Positions 24,839 to 33,626 of a stretch of DNA of 64,000 bases are shown here, piece by piece. The notes under the pieces are model-generated. The model did not search any database and had not been told where the DNA came from. It saw only the letters and a program-made list of their open reading frames with translations. A program made the translations under genes and the position numbers. Each line of letters opens with the position of its first letter. Within the stretch, counting starts at the first letter, position 1. The DNA lies in assembly GCF_019195455.1 (NCBI RefSeq), contig NZ_JAIMBW010000001.1:310001-374000 (forward strand). Reading direction: 5' to 3'. This stretch comes from Gymnodinialimonas phycosphaerae. GTDB taxonomy: Bacteria; Pseudomonadota; Alphaproteobacteria; Rhodobacterales; Rhodobacteraceae.

Positions 24839-25525
24839 TTAGGGGCGTTCGTAATCCAGTAGCACCTGCGCGCTTGCGATCTGTCCGATGAAGGCGCAGG
24901 GATCATCGCGTTCTGTCAGATGTTGCCATGCGCGACGCGCGAACAGATCAGGTGCCATCATCAGGATGATGGGGTTGAGGGTATCGCGGGAGACCGGCCC
25001 ATCGACGGGATCGACAGCTTCAAACGCCGCGATATCGGCCGCCGGTATGAACCGGCCCTGCATGGTATAGGCGATGTATTCCTGACGTACGATGCAATTG
25101 TCGAACGGGCAGGGCAGTGATTGCAGCGCGACATGGGCCAACTCGTGTCGGATGACGCTTTCGAAAAACGCCTCGGGCGATACCGGCGAGAAAGCACCGG
25201 AGCGTCCGTGCGCCAAGCGGGTCGCGTAGGCATCGGGGTGCTCGATCTCGATGCGCTGATCTCCGCAATGAAAGATACCGAGGCATTCATCAGGAAGCAT
25301 GTCCACCAATTCGAAAAGCACGGGGCCTTTGACGTCGAGATTGCAGGTCGCCAATTGCGCGGCCGTACGTGTGGCGATTTCGCAGATCTGATCGGCGACG
25401 TCATCCGCGCCAAGTGTTTGGAAACGCGCATCTGGGCAGGCCACAGGATCCGCATTTCCCGGCGCAGAGACCACGATCACCAGCGCCAGGCCAAAACCAG
25501 CGCGTCCCGGGTACGTCTTCGACAT
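24839..25525 (-). CDS. Secreted protein with an HExxH metal-binding motif
   Basis: 228 residues from the chosen ATG at 25525, which begins a signal peptide (MSKTYPGRAGFGLALVIVVSAPGNA). The motif RHELAHVALQ with a downstream QEYIAY, in which Glu could be the third ligand, suggests a zinc-binding fold of the gluzincin kind. Five or more cysteines in the mature part point to disulfides and a periplasmic location. No named family is recognised. A longer in-frame start (25606) would hide the signal peptide. Peptidase activity is unproven. Confidence 0.7.
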   Translation of the reverse strand: MSKTYPGRAGFGLALVIVVSAPGNADPVACPDARFQTLGADDVADQICEIATRTAAQLATCNLDVKGPVLFELVDMLPDECLGIFHCGDQRIEIEHPDAYATRLAHGRSGAFSPVSPEAFFESVIRHELAHVALQSLPCPFDNCIVRQEYIAYTMQGRFIPAADIAAFEAVDPVDGPVSRDTLNPIILMMAPDLFARRAWQHLTERDDPCAFIGQIASAQVLLDYERP

Positions 25526-25685
25526 CGCCAAACCCTGTGTAAGGGCCGAACGGAAGTCTAGCCCGTCAAAGAAGCCTGACTGTTTCGCCCCTGAGGGCCA
25601 AGACAACGGAAATTCGGGTAATTCGCGCCGGGTGTTGAACCTTCGAAATACCCTAAGGTTTCTCTATCGTTACCGGCAGATTGAT

Positions 25686-25712
25686 CGGGCGTGACATGTC
25701 TTGTCACGCCCG
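25686..25712. terminator. Perfect 11-bp hairpin after typA
   Basis: CGGGCGTGACA (25686-25696) and TGTCACGCCCG (25702-25712) around a 5-base loop, about 16 bases beyond the typA stop on the minus strand. The T-run is weak, so termination is likely but not certain. Confidence 0.55.
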
Positions 25713-25727
25713 GTTCCATGGCGTGGC

Positions 25728-27545
25728 TCAGCCCGCGCGCGAGGCGCGCTTGCGCTCATGCGGGTCGAGGTGGCGTTTGCGCAGGCGGATGGCGTTGGGG
25801 GTCACTTCGACCAACTCGTCATCATCGATATAGGCGATGGCTTGCTCCAGCGACATGGTGACGGGGGTGGTCAGTTTGACCGCTTCGTCGGTGCCCGATG
25901 CGCGCACGTTGGTCAGCTTCTTGCCCTTCAAGGGGTTCACTTCCAGATCGTTGTCGCGGCTATGCTCACCGATAATCATGCCGGTATAGACAGGCGCCTG
26001 CGCGCCGATGAACATCTTGCCGCGATCCTCCAGGTTCCACAGGGCAAACGCCACCGAGGTGCCGTTTTCCATCGAGATCAGAACCCCTTGGCGACGCCCT
26101 TCCATCGGGCCCTTGAACGGCGCCCATTCGTGGAACACGCGGTTCAGCACGCCGGTGCCGCGTGTATCGGTGAGGAATTCGCCGTGGTAGCCGATCAGGC
26201 CGCGCGACGGGACATGGGCAATGATGCGGGTCTTGCCCGCGCCTGCCGGCTTCATCTCGGCCAGGTCGCCTTTACGCGGTCCGGTGATCTTCTCGATCAC
26301 GGCGCCGGTATATTCATCATCCACATCGATCGTGACTTCTTCCACCGGCTCGTGGCGCACATCATCGATGTCGCGGAAGAGAACCTGCGGGCGGGAGATG
26401 CTGAGTTCAAATCCCTCGCGGCGCATGTTCTCGATCAGGACGCCCATCTGGAGTTCGCCGCGACCGGCAACCTCGAAGGCCTCACCGCCGGGCGTGTCGC
26501 TGATCTTGATGGCGACGTTTGATTCCGCCTCTTTCATCAGGCGCTCACGGATCACGCGCGATTGCACCTTCTTGCCGTCACGACCTGCCAAGGGTGAGTC
26601 GTTGATGCCGAAGGTGACAGTAATGGTAGGCGGATCAATGGGTTGCGCGTGAAGCGGCTCATCCACGGCCAGCGCACAGATGGTGTCGGCCACGGTGGAT
26701 TTCGTCATCCCCGCGAGGGACACGATGTCGCCTGCCAGCGCTTCGTCGATGTCCTGCTGTGCCAGACCCCGGAAGGCCTGGATGCGGGTGACGCGGAACT
26801 GTTCGATCTTCTCGCCAAGACGCGACAGCGTCTGCACCGTCTGGCCCACCTTCAGGCGGCCGGACTCGACCCGGCCTGTCAAAAGGCGACCGACGAAGGC
26901 GTCGGCACCAAGGGTCGTGGCGAGCATGCGGAAATCGTCGTCCTGGTGGTGGATCTGCTTGGGCGTGGGCACATGCCGCACGATCAGATTGAACAGCGCG
27001 TCCAGATGTTTGCGCGGCCCGTCCAGCTCATGATCCGCCCATCCATTGCGGCCCGAGGCGTACATATGGGGGAAATCCAGTTGGTCTTCGTTGGCGTCGA
27101 GGCTGGAGAAGAGGTCGAAGACTTCGTCCAGCGCGCGGTCGGGTTCAGCGTCGGGCTTGTCGACCTTGTTGAGCACCACGATGGGGCGCAGGCCAAGGGC
27201 CAACGCCTTGGACAGGACGAATTTCGTCTGGGGCATCGGGCCCTCTGCGGCATCGACCAGCAGGACAACGCCATCGACCATGGACAGGATGCGCTCGACC
27301 TCGCCGCCGAAATCGGCGTGGCCGGGGGTGTCGACGATGTTGATCCGCGTGCCTTTCCACTCCAGCGAGGTCGGCTTGGCGAAGATCGTGATGCCGCGCT
27401 CGCGCTCCAGATCGTTGCTGTCCATGGCGCGTTCGGCCACGGCCTGGTTTTCGCGGAAGGCACCGGATTGCTTGAGAAGCTCGTCCACGAGGGTGGTCTT
27501 GCCGTGGTCAACGTGCGCGATGATCGCGATATTACGGAGGTCCAT
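25728..27545 (-). CDS. typA: Translational GTPase TypA/BipA
   Basis: Ribosome-binding GTPase related to EF-G, involved in ribosome assembly and stress adaptation. 605 residues, normal length. GTPase motifs: [15 protein letters not shown] (G1), [13 protein letters not shown] (G3), NKVDKPDA (G4). The BipA-type C-terminus follows, with [31 protein letters not shown] and ending ...[15 protein letters not shown]. Monocistronic by position: a hairpin follows, and the upstream gene ends about 100 bases away. Confidence 0.97.
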   Translation of the reverse strand: MDLRNIAIIAHVDHGKTTLVDELLKQSGAFRENQAVAERAMDSNDLERERGITIFAKPTSLEWKGTRINIVDTPGHADFGGEVERILSMVDGVVLLVDAAEGPMPQTKFVLSKALALGLRPIVVLNKVDKPDAEPDRALDEVFDLFSSLDANEDQLDFPHMYASGRNGWADHELDGPRKHLDALFNLIVRHVPTPKQIHHQDDDFRMLATTLGADAFVGRLLTGRVESGRLKVGQTVQTLSRLGEKIEQFRVTRIQAFRGLAQQDIDEALAGDIVSLAGMTKSTVADTICALAVDEPLHAQPIDPPTITVTFGINDSPLAGRDGKKVQSRVIRERLMKEAESNVAIKISDTPGGEAFEVAGRGELQMGVLIENMRREGFELSISRPQVLFRDIDDVRHEPVEEVTIDVDDEYTGAVIEKITGPRKGDLAEMKPAGAGKTRIIAHVPSRGLIGYHGEFLTDTRGTGVLNRVFHEWAPFKGPMEGRRQGVLISMENGTSVAFALWNLEDRGKMFIGAQAPVYTGMIIGEHSRDNDLEVNPLKGKKLTNVRASGTDEAVKLTTPVTMSLEQAIAYIDDDELVEVTPNAIRLRKRHLDPHERKRASRAG

Positions 27546-27605
27546 TGGAATGGCCTTTATACGGGTATGGGATCGGGTTGTTATGTAGGGTTTGTGGGGC
27601 GCTTA

Positions 27606-27619
27606 GGGGGTTTTCCCCC
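27606..27619. repeat. Small GGGGG-TTTT-CCCCC hairpin
   Basis: Five-base perfect stem with a TTTT loop in the 97-base gap between the histidine kinase gene end and typA. Resembles other G/C-run intergenic hairpins in this window. No T-run, so only a weak terminator candidate. Confidence 0.4.
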
Positions 27620-27642
27620 AAATGGCCAGCGCAATTCCGGTT

Positions 27643-28788
27643 TCAGTCGCTGGCGTGGAACCGCAACGTGGCGTGATATCCCGACGTGTCGACCTGTGTC
27701 GAAATCTCACCGTCCAATTGTTGGGCCAGCATCGCGATGATGGTGTTGCCCAACCCGCTGCCCTGTACCTCTGACACCGCGGCGGAGCCCGCCCCGTTGT
27801 CGCGCAGCGCGACGGACAGCGCGCCATTCTGGGCGCGGTCGATCGACAAGGTCAGCTGACCCGGCGTGCCGTCTGGAAAGCCATGTTTCACGGCGTTCGC
27901 CGCGAGTTCCGCCACGATCAGCCCCACAGACCCTGCCTCTTTCGACGAGACGGTCGCATCGCCGCAATCGGCAGCGACCGTCAGCGTCAGGGACGGAGGC
28001 AAGCTGCGGCGCAACAGATCCGCGACCGATGTCAGGTAGTCTGACAGCGTGATCCGCTCTTCCGCGCTGATCTCGTAGAGCGCGCGGTGCAGATCTGCGA
28101 TCACCTCGACGCGCTGAACCATCAGCGTCATGGCGTCGCGCGCCTGCTCATCCTCCAACCGGCGGGCGTGGATCCGGGCCAGCGAAGCCACCGATTGCAG
28201 AGAGTTCTTGACGCGGTGGTCGACTTCCTGCCGCAAGACCTCGGCCTGACGCAGGGATTGCCGCAGGTCCAGCTGACGCATGACCTGCCGCGCCATCACC
28301 TTCAAGCTTTCGCGTTGAAGTTCATCCAGCACACGCGGGTGGCTATCGAGCACACACAGCGTGCCCAGGGGCAGGCCATCGGCGGTTTTCAACAAGGCGC
28401 CCGCATAAAAGCGCAGGTTCGGCGCGCCCAGGCACAGCGGGTTCGTGGCCATGCGCGGATCTTCAAGGGTGTCGGGAATTTCCATGTAGTCATCGAGCAA
28501 GATCGCATGGGCGCAGATCGATTCGTCCAGCGGCAGTTCGCGCGTGCCAAGGCCCACTTCCGCCTTGAACCATTGCCTGTTGGTGTCGATGAAATTGACC
28601 ACGGCGAAGGGGACATCGCAGATCTTGGCGATCAACTCGACGATCTCGTCGAAATCGGCCTCGCGTTCGGTATCAAGGATACGGCTGTTGTGCAGCGCTT
28701 TCACGCGCTTGTCGTTGTCGGGGTGCGGCGCCGCCACGTAGTCCTTTTGCGTCCCGTCGGCCACCTGCTTTTCCCCCGCGTTGGCCAT
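27643..28788 (-). CDS. GAF-domain sensor histidine kinase (HisKA_2 type)
   Basis: 381 residues, no membrane segment or signal peptide, so cytoplasmic. A GAF domain spans about 30-165 (DVPFAVVNFIDTNRQWFKAEVG, ESICAHAILLD). The phosphoacceptor helix EVDHRVKNSLQSVASLARIHARR (about 195-217) is the HisKA_2 type. An HATPase domain follows, with VAELAANAVKHGF (N box) and LRDNGAG. Kinases of this type often signal to the general stress response or single-domain regulators. No response regulator is adjacent. Its start lies 8 bases after irr, so the two likely form an operon. Confidence 0.9.
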   Translation of the reverse strand: MANAGEKQVADGTQKDYVAAPHPDNDKRVKALHNSRILDTEREADFDEIVELIAKICDVPFAVVNFIDTNRQWFKAEVGLGTRELPLDESICAHAILLDDYMEIPDTLEDPRMATNPLCLGAPNLRFYAGALLKTADGLPLGTLCVLDSHPRVLDELQRESLKVMARQVMRQLDLRQSLRQAEVLRQEVDHRVKNSLQSVASLARIHARRLEDEQARDAMTLMVQRVEVIADLHRALYEISAEERITLSDYLTSVADLLRRSLPPSLTLTVAADCGDATVSSKEAGSVGLIVAELAANAVKHGFPDGTPGQLTLSIDRAQNGALSVALRDNGAGSAAVSEVQGSGLGNTIIAMLAQQLDGEISTQVDTSGYHATLRFHASD

Positions 28789-28796
28789 CGGGGGTG

Positions 28797-29216
28797 TCAG
28801 GACGTTTTGCGCAAGCGGATAACGACGTCGACCTTTGCGACCTCATAGCCTTCGGGGACGTCGGGCAGGGATTTGATCTGCAATTCGGCTGACGGCGCAT
28901 CGGTCAACGTGCCACAGCCTTCAAGGTAGAAATGCGGATGGTCGTCGACACGGGTATCGAAATAGCTGCGGTTGCCATCAACCGTGACTTCCTGCATCAG
29001 CCCCGCGTCGCAAAACGCGCGCAGGGTGTTGTAGACCGTCGCCAGGGATACCTTGTCACCGGTTCCCAGCACGGCCTCGTGCAGACCTTCCGCCGTGACG
29101 TGGCGGTTCTGACCATCGCCCACAAGTAACGACGCCAGCGCAAGGCGTTGGCGGGTGGGGCGCAGTTCTGCTTTTCCAAGCCAAGATTGCGAGCGTTCGA
29201 GGGCTTCGGGGGTCAT
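28797..29216 (-). CDS. irr: Fur-family iron response regulator Irr
   Basis: 139 residues, winged-helix DNA-binding domain (LRPTRQRLALASLL, VSLATVYNTLRAFCDAGL) and a dimerisation domain with DDHPHFYLEGCG. It lacks the paired CxxC zinc sites of many Fur proteins, as is usual for Irr. In alphaproteobacteria Irr responds to heme availability and represses or activates iron-related genes. Divergent from fabA, an arrangement often seen in Rhodobacterales, and followed by a histidine kinase gene. Confidence 0.88.
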   Translation of the reverse strand: MTPEALERSQSWLGKAELRPTRQRLALASLLVGDGQNRHVTAEGLHEAVLGTGDKVSLATVYNTLRAFCDAGLMQEVTVDGNRSYFDTRVDDHPHFYLEGCGTLTDAPSAELQIKSLPDVPEGYEVAKVDVVIRLRKTS

Positions 29217-29248
29217 GGGTCCCGGGGCTTTCTATTAGGTCTGCGTCT

Positions 29249-29278
29249 TATATATGGCTTTTTGCGAGCGCTTTGCAA
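29249..29278 (-). promoter_or_regulatory. Candidate irr promoter
   Basis: On the minus strand TTGCAA (29273-29278), 18 bases, TATATA (29249-29254), about 33 bases before the irr start. A reasonable sigma-70 match. No clear Irr box (ICE) overlaps it. Confidence 0.45.
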
Positions 29279-29300
29279 ATGTCGAAGTGTGTCGCGGCGT

Positions 29301-29336
29301 GCTTCGCGCACTTTGCGGCGAGCTTCGTGCACTTTG
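29301..29336. repeat. Imperfect direct repeat upstream of fabA
   Basis: Two 15-base copies, GCTTCGCGCACTTTG (29301-29315) and GCTTCGTGCACTTTG (29322-29336), 21 bases apart, about two helical turns. Suits a tandem binding site or a small duplication. Confidence 0.55.
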
Positions 29337-29348
29337 ATGCATAAGGCG

Positions 29349-29409
29349 GTGCCCTTGCGCCGGAAAAGGCGCGGATGCCCGTGCCCTTGCGCCGGAAAAG
29401 GCGCGGATG
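29349..29409. repeat. Tandem 29-base repeat upstream of fabA
   Basis: Two identical copies at 29349-29377 and 29381-29409, period 32. Each contains the inverted repeat GCGCC-GGAAAA-GGCGC and so folds as a hairpin. The second copy ends about 55 bases before the fabA ATG, in its leader or promoter. Confidence 0.85.
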
Positions 29410-29463
29410 ATAGACGGGATGCAAGCCGTGCGCGGCACCAGACAAGACGAGCAGGGGGCTGAC

Positions 29464-29973
29464 ATGTCCGAGTATCCAACAAGTTTCGACCGTGAAGACC
29501 TGCTGCGCTGTGCGCGCGGCGAGCTGTTTGGCGAGGGCAACGCGCAACTGCCCGAGCCGCCAATGCTTATGATGGACCGGATTACCGACATCTCGGGCGA
29601 TGGTGGCGAACATGGCAAGGGCCATGTTGTGGCCGAATTCGACATCAAGCCGGACGCTTGGTTTTTCGAGTGTCACTTCCCCGGCAACCCGATCATGCCC
29701 GGCTGTCTGGGCCTTGACGGGTTGTGGCAGCTGACGGGCTTCAACCTTGGCTGGCGCGGCTGGCAAGGGCGCGGCTATGCGTTGGGCGTGGGCGAGGTGA
29801 AGCTCACCGGCATGGTCCGCCCCGACCGCAAGATGCTGACGTATTATGTGGACTTCACCAAGGCGATCCAGACGCGCCGCCTGACCATGGGTGTCGCCGA
29901 TGGCCGGGTCGAGGCCGATGGCGAAGTCATCTACATGGTCAAGGACATGAAGGTCGCGTTGAGCGAGAGCTGA
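29464..29973 (+). CDS. fabA: 3-hydroxydecanoyl-ACP dehydratase/isomerase
   Basis: Introduces the cis double bond for unsaturated fatty acid synthesis. 169 residues, normal length. Active-site His in [20 protein letters not shown] with the catalytic Asp in that motif. The start [20 protein letters not shown] is standard; an upstream in-frame start reads through repeat sequence. Its stop overlaps the next gene by one base. Confidence 0.97.
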   Translation: MSEYPTSFDREDLLRCARGELFGEGNAQLPEPPMLMMDRITDISGDGGEHGKGHVVAEFDIKPDAWFFECHFPGNPIMPGCLGLDGLWQLTGFNLGWRGWQGRGYALGVGEVKLTGMVRPDRKMLTYYVDFTKAIQTRRLTMGVADGRVEADGEVIYMVKDMKVALSES

Positions 29974-30647
29974 TGGCCTTCCTGCGCGGCCATTGGCAGT
30001 TAATCGCGTTAACCGTCGTGGTCTTCGCCCTGTGGTCGACGCCTGTCGTCCTGCCCCTCAAACTGTTGGTCGTGTTCTTTCACGAGCTGTCCCACGGCCT
30101 TGCCGCGGTCCTGACAGGGGGCGCCATCGAGTCGATTTCCGTCAATTTCCAACAAGGCGGAGAGGCGTGGACGCGGGGCGGATCTCGGTTTGTCATTCTC
30201 ACGGCCGGATACCTCGGGTCGCTGGCGATTGGGGCGGGGCTGCTGTTCACGGCACTCAGGGGGTGGGCTGACCGGGCGGTCTTGATGGGCTTGGGCGTGC
30301 TGATGCTGGTGGTGCTGGTGCTTTATGTCCGCGACATCCCGGCGGCGCTGATCTGCGGCGCGACGGGCGCGGCACTTCTGGCGGCGTCGCGGTTCCTTTC
30401 CGCGCCGATCTGCGATTTGATCCTGCGGGTCATTGGCCTGAGCTCTCTGATCTACGTCCCTTACGACATCTTCGACGACACGTTGCGCCGCGCCTCGCTG
30501 AACTCGGACGCGCGCATGCTGGCCGAGGAAATCGGGGGCACCACGATGATGTGGGGCGCCCTTTGGCTGGTGATCAGCCTTGCCGTGATTTTCTGGTGCC
30601 TGCGACGGGGTCTTGGGCGCGACAGCAACGTGAAGTTCGCACGCTAA
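29973..30647 (+). CDS. M50-like membrane metallopeptidase
   Basis: 224 residues, about five or six membrane segments. HELSHGLAAVLTGG (about residues 33-46) is the zinc motif of the M50B group, followed by GEAWTRGGSRFVILTAGYLGSLAIGA. The second, NPDG-type motif is not obvious; the PYDIFDDT segment may provide the third ligand. It starts within the fabA stop codon and lies before fabB, so it is probably cotranscribed with the unsaturated-fatty-acid genes. Target and role unknown. Confidence 0.75.
   Translation: MAFLRGHWQLIALTVVVFALWSTPVVLPLKLLVVFFHELSHGLAAVLTGGAIESISVNFQQGGEAWTRGGSRFVILTAGYLGSLAIGAGLLFTALRGWADRAVLMGLGVLMLVVLVLYVRDIPAALICGATGAALLAASRFLSAPICDLILRVIGLSSLIYVPYDIFDDTLRRASLNSDARMLAEEIGGTTMMWGALWLVISLAVIFWCLRRGLGRDSNVKFAR
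29999..30013. repeat. GTTAAC-N3-GTTAAC-type motif (in M50 gene)
   Basis: GTTAATCGCGTTAAC, one mismatch. Uses two TTA Leu codons in the M50-like gene. Confidence 0.65.
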
Positions 30648-30740
30648 CGGGTTGCACGAGGCGGCGGCGACCGCCTAGATACCCCCGATACGTCAGTAAC
30701 AGGAGCGCGCCATGCGTCGGGTCGGACCGGAGATTTGCAC

Positions 30741-31970
30741 ATGAGACGAGTCGTCGTGACGGGATTGGGCATCGTATCCCCCATTGGAAACAACGCCGCC
30801 GAAGTGACGGAAAGCCTGAAGGCAGGTCGCTCGGGGATCGAGGCGTCGCCGGTGATGGCCGAGCATGGCTTCCGCAGCCAGGTGGCGGGTACGCTGAAGA
30901 TCGACGTGGCCGAGCATGTGGACAAGCGCGCCTTGCGGTTCATGGGGCCTGGGGCGGCCTATGCCCATATCGCCATGGGCCAGGCGATTGCCGACGCGGG
31001 GCTGGAGGAAGGTGACGTGGTGAACGAGCGCACGGGCCTGATCGCGGGATCGGGCGGGCCATCGACATCGGCCATGTTCGCGGCCCATCAGACGGTTCTG
31101 GAAAAAGGCTCTCCCAAGCGGATCGGGCCCTTCGCGGTGCCCAAGTGCATGTCCTCCACGATCAGTGCGAACCTTTCCACGGCCTACAAGATCAAGGGCA
31201 TCAACTATTCGATCACCAGCGCCTGTTCGACGTCGCTGCACTGCATTGGATCGGCCGCCGAGCAGATCATGATGGGCAAGCAGGACGTCATGTTCGCGGG
31301 CGGGGCCGAGGAATTGGACTGGACGCTAAGCTGCCTGTTCGACGCGATGGGCGCGATGTCGTCCAAGTACAATGACACGCCGCAGCGTGCGTCGCGCGCG
31401 TTCGACGCGGATCGCGACGGGTTCGTGATCGGCGGCGGCGGGGCCATCCTTGTGCTGGAAGAGATGGAGCGCGCGGTGGCGCGCGGCGCGAAGATCTACG
31501 CGGAAGTGACCGGATTTGCGGCCACGTCCGACGGACACGACATGGTCGCGCCAAGCGGTGAGGGTGGCGAGCGGGCGATGCGCCTGGCAATGCAAACGCT
31601 GCCCGAGGGCCGCAAGGTCGGCTACATCAATGCCCACGGCACCTCGACGCCCGTCGGCGATGTGGGTGAGGTCGAGGCCGTGCGCCGGGTCTTCGGTCAA
31701 GGCAGCACACCGCCGATTTCTTCAACAAAATCAATGACCGGACATGCCCAAGGCGGTGCAGGCGCATTGGAGGCGACGTTCTGCCTTCTGATGCTGGACG
31801 GCGATTTCATTACCCCGTCGATCAACGTGGAAACCCTTGATCCGGCGCTGGACCCGGCAGAGATCGCGACCGCATTCAAGGCGGACGCGGGCCTCGATAC
31901 CGTGATGACGAATTCCTTTGGTTTTGGCGGCACGAACGGCTCCATGCTGCTCAGCCGATTTGAGAAGTGA
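30741..31970 (+). CDS. fabB: 3-oxoacyl-[acyl-carrier-protein] synthase I
   Basis: Condensing enzyme needed to elongate the cis-unsaturated chain made by FabA. 409 residues with the Cys in TSACSTSLHCIG, His in NAHGTSTPVGD and His in KSMTGHAQGGAGA. The FabB rather than FabF assignment rests on its neighbour fabA and on the SLHCIG and AQGGAGA variants. The ATG at 30741 gives MRRVVVTGLGIVSPIG; a start two codons earlier is possible. Followed 9 bases later by fabI. Confidence 0.95.
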   Translation: MRRVVVTGLGIVSPIGNNAAEVTESLKAGRSGIEASPVMAEHGFRSQVAGTLKIDVAEHVDKRALRFMGPGAAYAHIAMGQAIADAGLEEGDVVNERTGLIAGSGGPSTSAMFAAHQTVLEKGSPKRIGPFAVPKCMSSTISANLSTAYKIKGINYSITSACSTSLHCIGSAAEQIMMGKQDVMFAGGAEELDWTLSCLFDAMGAMSSKYNDTPQRASRAFDADRDGFVIGGGGAILVLEEMERAVARGAKIYAEVTGFAATSDGHDMVAPSGEGGERAMRLAMQTLPEGRKVGYINAHGTSTPVGDVGEVEAVRRVFGQGSTPPISSTKSMTGHAQGGAGALEATFCLLMLDGDFITPSINVETLDPALDPAEIATAFKADAGLDTVMTNSFGFGGTNGSMLLSRFEK

Positions 31971-31979
31971 GACTCCGAA

Positions 31980-32768
31980 ATGGCTGAATTGATGGCGGGA
32001 AAGCGGGGCCTGATCATGGGCGTCGCCAATGAGCGCTCGATCGCGTGGGGCATCGCCAAGGCGCTGCACGCGGAGGGGGCGGAACTGGCGTTCTCGTATC
32101 AGGGTGAGGCATTCGGCAAGCGGTTGCAGCCGCTGGCGGCATCGCTGGGGAGCACGGTGATGGTGGATGTGGACGTCAACAACGACGAGTCCATGGACAC
32201 ATGCTTTTCGACGCTGAAGGACGAATGGGGAAGCCTTGATTTCGTGGTTCACGCCATCGCCTATTCCGACAAGAACGAACTGACGGGGCGCTTCATCAAT
32301 ACCTCTCGGGCGAACTTCAAGAACTCGCTGACGATCAGCTGTTATTCTTTCATCGACGTGGCCAAACGGGCGTCCGAGCTGATGCCGAACGGGGGCACCT
32401 TGCTGACGCTGACCTATCAAGGGTCAAACCGGGTGACGCCGTTCTATAACGTGATGGGCGTCGCGAAAGCAGCGTTGGAATCCTCGGTCCGCTATCTGGC
32501 GAACGATTTGGGGCCGCAAGGGATCAGGGTAAACGCGATTTCACCGGGGCCGATGAAGACCTTGGCGGGGGCCGCCATCGGGGGCGCGCGCAAGACGTTC
32601 AAGACGACAGAGATGAACGCGCCGATGCGCGCGAATGCGACGCTGGAGGCGGTCGGCGGCACGGCGGTCTACCTGGCCTCGGACTACGGCGCGTGCACGA
32701 CAGGTGAGATCGTGATGGTCGATGGCGGCTTCCATGTGTTGAGCATGGCGCAACCCGAAAACCTGTGA
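31980..32768 (+). CDS. fabI: Enoyl-[acyl-carrier-protein] reductase (NADH)
   Basis: Last reduction of each fatty-acid elongation cycle. 262 residues, SDR-fold. Cofactor region GLIMGVANERSIAWGIA, catalytic Tyr/Lys in PFYNVMGVAKAALESS (Y-x6-K), and the FabI C-terminus with ASDYGACTTGEIVMVDGG. Ends the fabA-M50-fabB-fabI cluster; a terminator hairpin follows. Confidence 0.96.
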   Translation: MAELMAGKRGLIMGVANERSIAWGIAKALHAEGAELAFSYQGEAFGKRLQPLAASLGSTVMVDVDVNNDESMDTCFSTLKDEWGSLDFVVHAIAYSDKNELTGRFINTSRANFKNSLTISCYSFIDVAKRASELMPNGGTLLTLTYQGSNRVTPFYNVMGVAKAALESSVRYLANDLGPQGIRVNAISPGPMKTLAGAAIGGARKTFKTTEMNAPMRANATLEAVGGTAVYLASDYGACTTGEIVMVDGGFHVLSMAQPENL

Positions 32769-32783
32769 TTCCAAGCAAATAGA

Positions 32784-32808
32784 GCGCCCAAGGGCGCATT
32801 CCTTTTAT
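32784..32808 (+). terminator. Terminator of the fabA-fabI operon
   Basis: GCGCCC and GGGCGC arms (32784-32797) followed by ATTCCTTTTATC, 15 bases after fabI. Confidence 0.65.
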
Positions 32809-32819
32809 CAAGAAGGAAG

Positions 32820-32890
32820 GGGCGCTGCCCCTTATGCGCATCCTTTGGGATGCGCATACCCCGGAGTTTTTCGGGCAAGATGAAGGCCGT
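32820..32890. repeat. Hairpin cluster between fabI and the HAD gene
   Basis: GGGGCGCTGCCCC, then a perfect 10-bp hairpin ATGCGCATCC-TTTG-GGATGCGCAT (32834-32857), then CCCCGGAGTTTTTCGGGC. Such composite G/C-rich blocks ending near a gene start are frequent between roseobacter genes. Function unknown. Confidence 0.6.
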
Positions 32891-32939
32891 TGCGGAGGCC
32901 TTGGGGGCGTGGCAGGTTTCATGGGAAGAGGAGCTTTTC

Positions 32940-33626
32940 ATGACCAGGATCACCACATGCATTTTCGATGCTTATGGCACGTTGTTCGATGTCGCGGCGG
33001 CGGCGCGGGAGTTGGCGGGACAGCCAGGGCGACAGGCCTTCGCGGAGGTTTGGATACAGGTGGCCAATGATTGGCGGCTCAAGCAGTTGCAGTATTCGTG
33101 GCTGCGGGCGGTGGCGCGGGATCATTGTGATTTCTGGAAAGTGACGGGGGATGGGCTGGACTGGGCGCTGGAGCGTGCAGGCTTGCAGGATGAAGAGCTG
33201 CGTGAAGCGTTATTGGGGCTTTACTGGAATTTGTCTGCTTATCCTGAAGTGCCGGACATGCTGGCGGCCTTGAAGGGCGCGGGGATGCAGACGGGGATCT
33301 TGTCCAATGGCTCGCCGGAGATGTTGAGCGGTGCCGTGGACAGCGCGGGGATCGGCGATGTTCTGGATGCGGTTTTGAGCGTCGAGGATGTGGGGGTCTT
33401 CAAGCCTGACGTGCGGGTCTATGACATGGTGGGGCAGCGGTTTGGCTGCGCGCCGGGTGACGTGTTGTTCGTCTCGGCCAACGGTTGGGACGCCTCTTTC
33501 GCGACGGCCTACGGGTTTGACACGTTGTGGGTGAACCGGGGCGGGGAGCCGATGGACCGGTTGAGCGGGAAGCCGCGACGAGAGGCACGGGATTTGACCG
33601 GCGTGCCAGAGTTGGCGGGCGTGTGA
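32940..33626 (+). CDS. Haloacid dehalogenase type II family protein
   Basis: 228 residues, HAD superfamily. The nucleophile motif is CIFDAYGTLFDV, motif II is ILSNGSPEM, the Lys is in VFKPDVRVYDM, and motif IV is FVSANGWDASFA. The SANGWDA form is that of L-2-haloacid dehalogenases. These hydrolyse 2-haloalkanoic acids to 2-hydroxy acids. The ATG at 32940 has a GAGGAG ribosome-binding site. Overlaps the next gene (TGATG). Confidence 0.9.
   Translation: MTRITTCIFDAYGTLFDVAAAARELAGQPGRQAFAEVWIQVANDWRLKQLQYSWLRAVARDHCDFWKVTGDGLDWALERAGLQDEELREALLGLYWNLSAYPEVPDMLAALKGAGMQTGILSNGSPEMLSGAVDSAGIGDVLDAVLSVEDVGVFKPDVRVYDMVGQRFGCAPGDVLFVSANGWDASFATAYGFDTLWVNRGGEPMDRLSGKPRREARDLTGVPELAGV

Noticed and set aside
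25701..27740. Two plus-strand frames of 273 and 365 residues opposite typA
   Set aside because: Antisense shadows of a certain GTPase gene, with no start signals or recognisable domains.
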